From Candidatus Paracaedibacter acanthamoebae (GTDB taxonomy: Bacteria > Pseudomonadota > Alphaproteobacteria > Paracaedibacterales > Paracaedibacteraceae): a stretch of 64,000 bases of DNA. Made by a program: the position numbers and the translations under genes. The number at the start of each line of letters is the position of its first letter. The stretch's first letter is position 1. A model generated the notes under the pieces. The model was given only the letters and a program-made list of their open reading frames with translations, ran no database searches and was not told where the DNA came from. The stretch is taken from contig NZ_CP008941.1 of the NCBI RefSeq assembly GCF_000742835.1, positions 558,001-622,000 on the forward strand. The letters run 5' to 3'. Below are positions 53,307-62,439 of the stretch, one piece after another.

Positions 53307-53850
53307 CTAACCCTCCATATCTTTTATTTGCTCGCTTTAACCATCCAGTTAAGAAGATTTCTAACTTAGGATTTTTATTTGCCAACTCTGAATAATACTG
53401 AGCAGCGGCCTGGCAAATTAAATCTTCTAGCAATTTATTATTTAATGAGTTGATTGACTGAATAGTCTTATTTCCAATGATCCCATCAATTGCTAAAGCA
53501 TTATTGCGTAAAGCTATATTGGCTGATTTCTGAAGTATTTTATTAGCTCTAGAGGCTCCCATGTTAACGGCAAGATCAAATACTTTAGTTGCAATTGCTT
53601 GGTTATCGATCATGCTGTAACTAGCAGCTTCCCAGAAGTATTTCCTATAGAGCTCTGAGGAACTTGCACCATTTAATGATTTAATATCATCCGCATCGAT
53701 ATCTCCGTCTTGATCAATATCTAAACCTATCTTCCTAAGGAATCTTAAGGATATCCCAAAGTTAGTAGCTCCGCCTGGGTCATTAGGATGGTTAACATAA
53801 CCGCCTTCGTTCTTAAGGATAAACGGAATAGCTTTTTCAAAGTCTGCCAT
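53299..53850 (-). CDS. Endolysin, GH108 N-acetylmuramidase
   Basis: The 183-aa enzyme cuts peptidoglycan to release phage. The GH108 signature KNEGGYVNHPNDPGGATNFG at residues ~13-32 contains the catalytic Glu. The C-terminal half matches the predicted peptidoglycan-binding part (ALAIDGIIGNKTIQSINSLN). A short insertion with DIDQDGDIDADDI looks like a calcium-binding loop. No signal peptide, so it needs a holin; a candidate is next to it. Confidence 0.93.
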   Translation of the reverse strand: MADFEKAIPFILKNEGGYVNHPNDPGGATNFGISLRFLRKIGLDIDQDGDIDADDIKSLNGASSSELYRKYFWEAASYSMIDNQAIATKVFDLAVNMGASRANKILQKSANIALRNNALAIDGIIGNKTIQSINSLNNKLLEDLICQAAAQYYSELANKNPKLEIFLTGWLKRANKRYGGLDD

Positions 53851-53861
53851 TAATCTTACCC

Positions 53862-54182
53862 CTAAATTGGTTTTGGAATATCCGCTTTAACTTGCAATCT
53901 TATAGATTGTAAAGCGTTTGCTGCTTCTGGCCTATTCTCGATAATGTATTCCCACAAAGCTACTATCATTGAATCATAATCGGAGCCTCTATCCGTATAA
54001 GTCTGGCGCCGTAGGGGGCTATAAGCAATTGTATTTTGATATGTTAGGTATTGTTGGTCTAACTCTTCTTGGGTTGGTTTTTCTGAGGAATCAAGCCATA
54101 TTAAGCCGTCATAATCATCTCCGTTAATAGACCACTGTTTATCCCCATAATTTTTTGAAAGAATAAATGCATAATCTGTCAT
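53862..54182 (-). CDS. Tail fibre-associated protein (probable assembly chaperone)
   Basis: The 106-aa protein follows the tail fibre gene by one base and reads MTDYAFILSKNYGDKQWSIN, with EELDQQYLTYQNTIAYSPLR in the middle. This location and the YxxxRxxxYP-like helical section match small tail-fibre assembly proteins of other phages. Family assignment is moderate. Confidence 0.6.
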   Translation of the reverse strand: MTDYAFILSKNYGDKQWSINGDDYDGLIWLDSSEKPTQEELDQQYLTYQNTIAYSPLRRQTYTDRGSDYDSMIVALWEYIIENRPEAANALQSIRLQVKADIPKPI

Positions 54183-54183
54183 G

Positions 54184-56079
54184 TTAGGCTCCTATTTCCA
54201 TTACTGTTATTGATGATATGCCGCGATAATAGGATGAAGAGTCTGTATCATCGCCCGACCTATTCAGCTGGGCAGTTGACGAAACTATTCTCCATTGAAC
54301 CTTATAAGTTGTTGAAGCAGTAGTTGCTGGACTGTCTACAAAGGTTAGCCCTAAATTAGCCGCGAGTGCTGAGCCGGCAACATACTGCGAGGTACCTACT
54401 CTAGCTCTTGAGCTTGCTGCATCTCCAATCCCTACTGCGGTCGAACCTCGAAGAATCTGAATGGCAGGGATAGCATTTCCTCCTCCTACAGTTAAGGTAA
54501 CTAATATTAGAACTCGGCTACCGGAACTTTGCAAAGAGGGCAATGTAACAGATAACCCTAAAATATCTGTAAAGTTTGTGCTGCTTGTAGTCGCAGTGTC
54601 TGTCTTTGTTGCAGTAACTACCTGGAGTACCTTGCCTCCTCCCCCGCCACCCCCGCCTGGAAGGTTATTAAGGAGTACTTTTTTATTCGTTGCAGCAGAA
54701 GCATCATAGGTCATAACGTAATCAGCCGCTCCATCAGGGGCAGCATCTGCTGTTAAACTATTTATGTCCGCTGAAAATGTGGGGTTGCCTGTTGCACCAC
54801 TAGGATTTGTGATAGCAACACCACTCCCTGCCGTTAATACTCTAGAGGCTGCTGTAGTCGCATCGGCAACTAAGAAACCAGTAGTCGCAAGTCCAGCAAT
54901 GCTTGTAAGCTTAGCACTTTGTGCTTGGACATCTGTTCCAATGGTTAATCCGAGAGTCGTGCGTTGAGCAGCCGAATTATTATCATCGAGAAGTGCACGT
55001 CCTGCTGCTGTAATATCTGTTTCTGCCCAAGTAGCGACACCGGTGGTATAGGGCATCTTGTTCGCAGCTGTGCCCAGAGCCGACAGGCTTTGTAAAGTTT
55101 CATCATAGGCTTGAACATTTACTCCTATTTCTAAGCCTAGATTTGTTCTAGCTAAAGTAGCAGTTGAGGCGCCTGTTCCTCCATCAGCTATAGCGACATT
55201 TGTGCCGCCAGGTTCATAGTAATCTATACCCTCGATCGCAATCGACTGAACCCCAGTTCCTGTCGTGTTCTTTACAATACCAGTCACAAGGTCGGCCATA
55301 GCTTGTTCATTTGTAAGGACACCATCAGATTGTTGCACAATGTAGGTGGCACTGATGGGGGCGCCCGTCCCTGTTGTTAACAGATTAACCCACTGGCCGC
55401 CGTCATACCCTTCAATCTGAGCTAAAGTTGTATTGTATCGAATCATACCGGCTAATGGAACCGGACGTTGCGCTGTCGTTCCCGCAGGCACTCGTACTGC
55501 TTGATCGGCACTCTTTACCTTATCAGCATTGGGGCCATCCCATATGACTATGTCTCCATCAACAGATGTAATTTGATTGGTATCAATTCCGATTGATGAA
55601 GAGAGGTCAATATTACCATCTTCATCAAATGTTATATATTTCCCTGCACGTTCCGAAACAATGGGTAATTCAAGATTGACTGCAGGATCCACCATAGGTG
55701 TACGTATAGATCGGCTGATATCTCGTCGATTCTGCTGGCCAATCATAATAGATTTATCAATATCAGTATTAACATCGGCTGCGAAGAAATCACCTAATTG
55801 GTTGTAAGTAGCTGATCGATACTCATTGATACCAAATATGGCATAGATATCTCCTGCCACAGTAGGAGCTGTGAAGACGATTGTCCCACCATCAGGGTTA
55901 CCAACACCTGTTACAGTGTAGTCATTTCCTCCGCCCAGAATTAAAGTAGTAACTGTCGTTCCTCTTAACCGATCAACTTGAATGTCATTCTCGTTATAGA
56001 TAGGGAATGTATAGGCATATGAAGCCTCTCCTCCCGCTGCTATATATCTATTAAATCTTGGATTCTCTGTAAGGCTCAT
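54184..56079 (-). CDS. Tail fibre protein
   Basis: The 631-aa fibre binds the host surface. The N-terminal ~150 residues resemble the T7-type fibre connector (VDRLRGTTVTTLILGGGNDY, GDFFAADVNTDIDKSIMIGQ). Then come repeated beta segments with GGTGASTATLARTNLGLEIG and RTTLGLTIGTDVQAQSAKLT, typical fibre repeats. A run of eight glycines near residue 472 is a flexible hinge before a C-terminal receptor-binding domain (KVLQVVTATKTDTATTSS). It sits between the internal virion protein and lysis genes. Confidence 0.88.
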   Translation of the reverse strand: MSLTENPRFNRYIAAGGEASYAYTFPIYNENDIQVDRLRGTTVTTLILGGGNDYTVTGVGNPDGGTIVFTAPTVAGDIYAIFGINEYRSATYNQLGDFFAADVNTDIDKSIMIGQQNRRDISRSIRTPMVDPAVNLELPIVSERAGKYITFDEDGNIDLSSSIGIDTNQITSVDGDIVIWDGPNADKVKSADQAVRVPAGTTAQRPVPLAGMIRYNTTLAQIEGYDGGQWVNLLTTGTGAPISATYIVQQSDGVLTNEQAMADLVTGIVKNTTGTGVQSIAIEGIDYYEPGGTNVAIADGGTGASTATLARTNLGLEIGVNVQAYDETLQSLSALGTAANKMPYTTGVATWAETDITAAGRALLDDNNSAAQRTTLGLTIGTDVQAQSAKLTSIAGLATTGFLVADATTAASRVLTAGSGVAITNPSGATGNPTFSADINSLTADAAPDGAADYVMTYDASAATNKKVLLNNLPGGGGGGGGKVLQVVTATKTDTATTSSTNFTDILGLSVTLPSLQSSGSRVLILVTLTVGGGNAIPAIQILRGSTAVGIGDAASSRARVGTSQYVAGSALAANLGLTFVDSPATTASTTYKVQWRIVSSTAQLNRSGDDTDSSSYYRGISSITVMEIGA

Positions 56080-56089
56080 TTACTTCCCC

Positions 56090-59000
56090 CTAATATAGTG
56101 TTTTCTTTTGCTTCTTTTGCCCACGTAACTGTAAGCCTAAGGAATCCCTCAGTTGATCTTCGGCATAGTCCCAGATCTTTCTAACCATGAACGCATTTTG
56201 AGTCGGTATAAGTTGCCTGATAGAATAGAGGGTTCGGCTATCTAATTTCTTTTCTCCATCAAGCAGATTAGACAGAATACCAAATCCATGACCAGCTATA
56301 CCAAATGTTGGACTGAGCGACTCAATGGCTTTCTGTGCAGAATAGAAGTGTCCTTCTTTCTCCAGACCTGTCACTCGACCAATGAAACCGCCCGTAAAGT
56401 TATTTGCCGTACTCGTGGCATCACTAAGGTAGCCTAGAACCCCCGAACGGTTGATTCCCGTCGTGATCCACTCTTCAACGTCTCGTTCTTTTACTTCACC
56501 ATGATCGATGTAATCTCGAAGAACTTGTTGCAAGACCCCGAGGCCAACCATTGATGCCACACCTTGGACAACTTCGGCATCCTTTCTTTGAAGCCCCGCT
56601 AGAAAGTATCGTTGATAGGCAGCAAATCCCCAGGATTTGAATTGACCCAATAATCCGCCAAGCTGGGTAGAAAAGAATAAGGGTTTTTCTAAGCGAGGAG
56701 TAATAACTGTATTATCGATCAGGCGGGATATAGCTAACTTGAAGATTTCGGCTGCTTCTCTGTCGGCCCACCCTGAAACACCCGCCACGAGGACACCTTT
56801 ATCTTTCTTACCGAATTTCTTAAATTGTTCTCCTATACGGGAGAGCATTCTTTTATCGATACCGTAAGAGGCGAGAGCAATTATTTCTTTATCCTTTAAA
56901 GATTTAGAAACTGAAGCACGGAGAATTTTAGCAGCCCCAACGTAAGCCGCCATAGTCTTCGTTTTATCGTTAATCCAATTGATGCCACTCAGAAAGGTGG
57001 TGGCTTTTGTCATTTTGCGGCTAACCTTTTCCAGGCCCCCTGATGTATAGGATAAACTTACATCTGATAAAGCTTGAATTCTGGTGCCTAAAAGCATTTC
57101 ATTGACGACAGCTAAGTCTTTTATTTCTTGAAGGCGTTCCTGATAAATACTACCTTTAGACTTTTTAAGAAGGGTCCCAAAATTTCGCACGAAAGCTATA
57201 AGGGTATCTCCAATTGTGTTCTTAATACCGTGTACAAAAACAATTCCTCCCACATCAAAAGCCGAGGATATTCCTTGTCCACCAAGCAACCGGGCATAGT
57301 TCCCTGCTTTTAAAAAATTCAACAACTTAGCCCCAGAATAAGCATCTAGAATACTCGAAGCATTAAGATTAAAGGTTCCCCTAATTTGCGCAACCATAAG
57401 TTGAATATCGGAGATATCTTTGTCCCGTGCTTTCTCAAGAGCTTTTATTTTTTTGAGGCCATCCTTATCTGTCACGCCAAGCTGATTAATCATATTGTCG
57501 TATTTGTTATTTATATCGATAGCTCGAATATCATAATTAGGATCCGATAATTGTAAAGCGTTGAGTTCAGCGTCCCGACTTGCCTTAATTCTTTCAAGCA
57601 TAGCTGCCGATTTAGGTTTCGCCTCTAAAATAGAATTTCTAGATGTTTGGTAATCGCGAACCATCTTTGCTTGTCGGTCTTTCGTTTTTTCAGAAAGTTC
57701 AGGGAGCTTCCCTACCTTCTCTTGAAAAGTTTTTTGCTCTTCTTGAAATCTTTGATCTAATACTTTAATCGCATTACGCCTTGATAGAACTTCAGCCGGA
57801 GTAGCCTGTTCGATGAATTGTCTTTCTTGTGTATAGGAATCCCGCAAAAGCTTGAGTTCTTTAGGCTCTGTAATTGAGGCTATTTGTTCTTGATAGTTTC
57901 TATCAAGCTCTTCTAAAAGGGCACTGCGGCGCTGAGGGACGTTGGGATCTTTAACTTTAATATTGTTAATTTTCGTTTGATAATCTTCTCGGATTTTTCC
58001 TATTTGATCTTTAAGATCAAGGCTTCCAAATTTTGATTGAACTGTGGCATCTGCCGCCATAGTATTAATATACCGCTTCAAGATGACCTCAATATCATTA
58101 ACTAGAAAGTCCTCGATCATTAGATCAGGAATGTTAAAGACACGCTCTTTAAGCGGACCACGCTTCTTTGTCTGTAGTAATATGCCTGAATATTGAACTC
58201 TATCGGCATTCCCTCCTAGGATATTCTGAATAATTTGTTCTGATACTTCACCAAGTTCTGCTGCATCCAATGCAAGGTCAGCATCTCCCCGAAGCCAGTC
58301 TTGAACTACTCGTTTGAAATCTTCTCGTCGAGCGACGATTTTCTCCTTGTCATATAGCCGATGAACATAATCTGTGTCATCTCTTCTATATTTTTCATCC
58401 AATAGTCCTACGTCTATACTGTAGTCCCTTAAATAATTTAGTACATCTTTCCTCAGGATAGTCGCTGCTTCCCGTACTTCCTGTACAGGATGATTTCCGT
58501 GTCTTCGTAAGGCTTTGGCAACTTCAACTTTAAATTCTTCTAAAGAAAGAAGGTTATTTTTTGCTGCGATTCCATAAGCATCTACTATTACTGTTCTCTC
58601 AGAAGCAGGAAGAGGCCCTTCTCTTTTGGTATACTTAGCAAAGGCATCAGATGTTGTATTGAATAGGACAGTTAAACGCTCGCGTTTCATCTGCTCAACA
58701 ATGGTAGACACAGGCATAGGAGAAGCTATGCCTAGGGCATTATCTTGGTATTGGAGCCCAGTATCAACCAATTCTTGGGCTACACGGCGTGTTTCTATGC
58801 TTTCGCTGGTAGCTGTTCTAACAACAGGGTTCCCTGCCGCTTTTTCAGCAAATCCCTGCCCTAAGATTTTTCGTAACTTTGCATCTGTCTTATTAGGAGC
58901 GGCAGCACCGAGAGACTTATAAATGTTAGTATCATTGCTTAAATCTTCGCTCGTAATGAGGATCTTATCCCCCCCTAAGTAATTTTCTCCCTCTTTCGGG

Positions 59001-59794
59001 ATCTTTAAATCATTCTCCAATGCATTTGCTAGTTCTCCGAAGGTTCGATTGCTGGCCCTATAAGCGCTAATTCCCCCGATAGACCCTCCTAGTACACCTG
59101 ATAGAAGCGTACCGGCAGTTATGTTTGCCGCAGACTCTCCAAACGTTCGAGTTTCTTGTGTAGAATGGAGCAACAGTTCAGAGGCAGACAGGCTGAGGAT
59201 ATTTGCTCTTGCTGTAGCGGCGCCCATTTTTAAAAAGGATTCCCCAGCCTTCAAGGATATCTTTGCTGCTGTACTAAAAGGAATTAAGTTAATTGGGTCA
59301 ACAATGCCTGTCGCTAACCCCGCTACGACATCCAACCATCCACCGTCTTCCTGAACCTTTCTATATTCTCTTTCCTTATCAATACGTCTTTTAATAAATG
59401 CTAGTTGATAAGGTGTTTCAGCTTCTATTAGCCGCTCTTGATATTCTTCATATCCTATAATGTCGTCTAAAGGGTTAAAGTCGTCAGGTGTCTGTTTTAA
59501 TGTGATTTCATCAGGTATTTCGGTTGCTGTATAAACGTCATCTATAAAGGAGCCTAGAGGATTGCCTCCGAAAAAGTTTGCGTTTATAAGGCTCCCAAAG
59601 GTGGGTGACTCTTGCTTCACCTCCTGAATCACGCCAGGTTTACCAAACATTGCTGTTTCTGCTGAAGGAAGCAATACTTTGCCGACTCCGGGCACATTAA
59701 TTCTTCTCTCTTGCTCCTGCGCTATTCGATCATTCTTCTCAGGGCCAAATACAGGAAAATTTAAAGTAGGTTTAGGAGAAAATGCTTTAACCAT
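56090..59794 (-). CDS. Large internal virion protein (T7 gp16-like)
   Basis: The 1234-aa protein is in the position of the largest ejection protein of podoviruses, which is injected to form a trans-envelope channel. It has alanine-rich helices near the start, a long coiled-coil section (~residues 620-800, YQTKINNIKVKDPNVPQRRS) and a conserved-looking end (LLGQFKSWGFAAYQRYFLAG, LQRKDAEVVQGVASMVGLGV). I see no lytic transglycosylase domain, unlike T7 gp16. The stop-start overlap with the 693-aa gene supports a shared module. Confidence 0.78.
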   Translation of the reverse strand: MVKAFSPKPTLNFPVFGPEKNDRIAQEQERRINVPGVGKVLLPSAETAMFGKPGVIQEVKQESPTFGSLINANFFGGNPLGSFIDDVYTATEIPDEITLKQTPDDFNPLDDIIGYEEYQERLIEAETPYQLAFIKRRIDKEREYRKVQEDGGWLDVVAGLATGIVDPINLIPFSTAAKISLKAGESFLKMGAATARANILSLSASELLLHSTQETRTFGESAANITAGTLLSGVLGGSIGGISAYRASNRTFGELANALENDLKIPKEGENYLGGDKILITSEDLSNDTNIYKSLGAAAPNKTDAKLRKILGQGFAEKAAGNPVVRTATSESIETRRVAQELVDTGLQYQDNALGIASPMPVSTIVEQMKRERLTVLFNTTSDAFAKYTKREGPLPASERTVIVDAYGIAAKNNLLSLEEFKVEVAKALRRHGNHPVQEVREAATILRKDVLNYLRDYSIDVGLLDEKYRRDDTDYVHRLYDKEKIVARREDFKRVVQDWLRGDADLALDAAELGEVSEQIIQNILGGNADRVQYSGILLQTKKRGPLKERVFNIPDLMIEDFLVNDIEVILKRYINTMAADATVQSKFGSLDLKDQIGKIREDYQTKINNIKVKDPNVPQRRSALLEELDRNYQEQIASITEPKELKLLRDSYTQERQFIEQATPAEVLSRRNAIKVLDQRFQEEQKTFQEKVGKLPELSEKTKDRQAKMVRDYQTSRNSILEAKPKSAAMLERIKASRDAELNALQLSDPNYDIRAIDINNKYDNMINQLGVTDKDGLKKIKALEKARDKDISDIQLMVAQIRGTFNLNASSILDAYSGAKLLNFLKAGNYARLLGGQGISSAFDVGGIVFVHGIKNTIGDTLIAFVRNFGTLLKKSKGSIYQERLQEIKDLAVVNEMLLGTRIQALSDVSLSYTSGGLEKVSRKMTKATTFLSGINWINDKTKTMAAYVGAAKILRASVSKSLKDKEIIALASYGIDKRMLSRIGEQFKKFGKKDKGVLVAGVSGWADREAAEIFKLAISRLIDNTVITPRLEKPLFFSTQLGGLLGQFKSWGFAAYQRYFLAGLQRKDAEVVQGVASMVGLGVLQQVLRDYIDHGEVKERDVEEWITTGINRSGVLGYLSDATSTANNFTGGFIGRVTGLEKEGHFYSAQKAIESLSPTFGIAGHGFGILSNLLDGEKKLDSRTLYSIRQLIPTQNAFMVRKIWDYAEDQLRDSLGLQLRGQKKQKKTLY

Positions 59795-61875
59795 TAATCA
59801 AGATCTCCCCGTTTTAAATCTTTGAATACTGCCTCGTAGTTGGGGTTGGGAGTTTCGGCCCTCTTCTTGGCGGCAAACTCCGAAGCTTTAATAATTTTAT
59901 CTTTAATTGCGCCTGTAGCTGTTCCTAAAGCTACCCCAATAATCGAATCACCTGCAGCATATGGAGAGTCTTCAGAGACGAATCCTCTCATGGCTTCTTG
60001 GTATTCTTTAACCTCGGCCGCATTCTTAATCCTGGTTTGTTCTTTTCTTTTAATGTCTTCATTTAATGCCTTAACGACGGGAGCTGTATCGGGGGCGAAC
60101 CGAAGAGTAACTCCTGTTTTCTGATCCCTAAGCGTGTCAAAGGAACCAGAGGTTGTTCTGTATAAAATAGGATAGGTGGGTCTTCCACTCTCCCATTCAG
60201 CAATGGTCTGGTTATCTGTGGTTATATAGATATCTTCATTATTTAGATCAGGTTTTACTGCTTTTACACCCTCTAATAGCTGTCTCCTTATCCAGGATTG
60301 ATCTTTCAGGCCCGGAATGTTATAAGCTGCTGCCTTTTCTGGGGGATATCGTACAACGTTTGCTTGTCCTGTTACCTGACTTATACCAAATACTGATTTG
60401 GCTCTTTGCCTCGCCATTTCTTTTGCTACATTTATATCGCCTGTATAAACATAGGCTTCTTGGAAAAAACGTTCTGTGTCGGCTATAATACCTTCTTTGA
60501 TATTTGGCACATCAATAATAGGAGCGCTTTTACCAATAAGCTTAAAGGGGGCATCGGCGGAAAAAAAAGCATTAAGTATGTATTCTGCATCAAAGGGAAT
60601 ATTCTTTAGTTCCTTCATCCTTTTATCTCTGACTGTTTTTTCTGCAGGATCAAAAGACATATCAACCATTTTGACTGCTTGCTCTGCGGAGACCCCTCCT
60701 CTGGTCAAATCGGACAGATTCATAGCGTAAGTTTGCCATTTATCACCGATATCCTCGAGAGCTTTAAAAGAATTATCCCCTATAGTTCTTATAAGCTCGG
60801 CCGCATAAACTTGCTCTTCAGGGGTTCCCGCTCTTATTGTCGCTCTAATATTGGATTTAACTGTTTCTGGGAGAATTCCCACTTTATCCACATAGTCTGA
60901 TATTGCTTGTCCTCTATGGATAGGATCCATACCTTCAAGAGTTGGCATCACTTTTTGAACAAAATAATTATCTATAGCTTTCTTATCGAAGGCTGATTCA
61001 GGATCCAGATAAGTGTCCCCATTCAGAGCAGACCCGATTTTTTCTATACCCGCTGCAATCTGCAATTGTTCCTTACTTATCGCGGTAGCGGATTCAACAA
61101 AACTTTCAATCTTATCAAAATTATGCAAACTCATATCTGTTAGAGGCTTTAGTTCTGTCTCTAATTTCCCTTGAGCATCATAAAGTTTAAAGGTTTTCTT
61201 CCCATCCTTGATCGCCTGCCATGCCTTGGCTTTATCGGGTTGTTGCTCAAGCCACCTCAAAGTACCATCAAACATGAGACTCTGCTTAGCCTGCCTTTGT
61301 AACCGTACTTTTTTCTCTGCTGAAAATAGAGGCATGCCTTCATTTTCCATATTTAGGCTCTTCTGAAGGGTGAGCATACTATTCTGCACCCTCCTAGATG
61401 CATCAAAGGCTGTAACAGCATTATTGCTTAGCATATCGGCAGCAGCATGTTCCATGTCATTAAGCGATAGATCGATTAATGTTAGATTGTCTTCCTTAAG
61501 TTTCTCATTATTCAGAAATATTCTATTCTCAGCAGCCTTTGATATATGGGGCATGGCTAACATTTCAAAGCGCATACCCAATTCTAATTGCTGGTCTGGG
61601 GAAGTGTCTTTAGTTAGCCCCTTTAAGGCTGCATCAAAACCTTTTCTGAGGGCATCAGGATTATTAGGGTTTTTGCTAAAGATTTCAGAGATCAGGCGAC
61701 GTGATGCAATTTCAAAGTCAGCATTATAAATCTCATCCGCAGTGCTTGTCATCTCATTAGCCATCTTCAAGGCATTCTGTTGCACAGCACCCGCTAACTG
61801 TTCTGGCGCATAGCTCTGAGGAAGATTAGGTACTCTTAATCCGAGCGTTCTTTGTTGATACAATGTATCTGCCAT
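59794..61875 (-). CDS. Internal virion protein (T7 gp15-like)
   Basis: The 693-aa, mostly helical protein lies between the gp14- and gp16-like genes with one-base overlaps. It starts MADTLYQQRTLGLRVPNLPQ and has long amphipathic helices (LNDMEHAAADMLSNNAVTAF). No enzyme motif is visible. By gene order and size it is the middle ejection protein; sequence similarity is too low for me to confirm the family by eye. Confidence 0.7.
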   Translation of the reverse strand: MADTLYQQRTLGLRVPNLPQSYAPEQLAGAVQQNALKMANEMTSTADEIYNADFEIASRRLISEIFSKNPNNPDALRKGFDAALKGLTKDTSPDQQLELGMRFEMLAMPHISKAAENRIFLNNEKLKEDNLTLIDLSLNDMEHAAADMLSNNAVTAFDASRRVQNSMLTLQKSLNMENEGMPLFSAEKKVRLQRQAKQSLMFDGTLRWLEQQPDKAKAWQAIKDGKKTFKLYDAQGKLETELKPLTDMSLHNFDKIESFVESATAISKEQLQIAAGIEKIGSALNGDTYLDPESAFDKKAIDNYFVQKVMPTLEGMDPIHRGQAISDYVDKVGILPETVKSNIRATIRAGTPEEQVYAAELIRTIGDNSFKALEDIGDKWQTYAMNLSDLTRGGVSAEQAVKMVDMSFDPAEKTVRDKRMKELKNIPFDAEYILNAFFSADAPFKLIGKSAPIIDVPNIKEGIIADTERFFQEAYVYTGDINVAKEMARQRAKSVFGISQVTGQANVVRYPPEKAAAYNIPGLKDQSWIRRQLLEGVKAVKPDLNNEDIYITTDNQTIAEWESGRPTYPILYRTTSGSFDTLRDQKTGVTLRFAPDTAPVVKALNEDIKRKEQTRIKNAAEVKEYQEAMRGFVSEDSPYAAGDSIIGVALGTATGAIKDKIIKASEFAAKKRAETPNPNYEAVFKDLKRGDLD

Positions 61876-62439
61876 TTATAGCAATCCTCTTAAACCACTA
61901 ACAAAATTAACACCTTGTTTAAATAAATCTCCCTCTATCCCTGCTCTCTCAAAACGCCCCATAGCTCGGCCTACGCTTGCATCGCTGCGAGTTTGGGCGG
62001 CTGCTGCTCGCATTGCAATAGCATCCAACTTTGATTGGCTGCGGAGATTTAACAGGTCATTCCCTGCTCGACGTCGGCTTACAATGTTTGCATCTTCTGC
62101 AGAGCTCACATCAAATCCTCTAGCGGCGAAAAAAGCATTTGTGGAAGCCATATTATTGAGGAGTTCATTACGGATCGCATTGGATTGCTCTGCTGCATTA
62201 GTCTCAATGTTGCTGGCTTGCAACTGTTGCCACATTGCACTCATATTAAGGCGATTCGCTGCCATGGAGGATGCTACTCTATTGGCATAGAGGCCCATGC
62301 CGGTGTTAACCATTGATCCTGCTCTATTAAGCAATGACAATCCTTTGGCATATCTATTGCCATATCCATTAGGATCCATAGAATCATCCGCCAGGGCTTG
62401 TTGCTTGGTGCTAAATATATTTGAGAAACTAAATGCCAT
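61876..62439 (-). CDS. Internal virion protein (T7 gp14-like)
   Basis: The 187-aa protein is alanine- and asparagine-rich with amphipathic helices (GLSLLNRAGSMVNTGMGLYA, EQSNAIRNELLNNMASTNAF, AARGFDVSSAEDANIV). This composition and its place before the gp15-like gene fit the small ejection protein that reaches the outer membrane. The start overlaps the nozzle gene stop by one base. Confidence 0.75.
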   Translation of the reverse strand: MAFSFSNIFSTKQQALADDSMDPNGYGNRYAKGLSLLNRAGSMVNTGMGLYANRVASSMAANRLNMSAMWQQLQASNIETNAAEQSNAIRNELLNNMASTNAFFAARGFDVSSAEDANIVSRRRAGNDLLNLRSQSKLDAIAMRAAAAQTRSDASVGRAMGRFERAGIEGDLFKQGVNFVSGLRGLL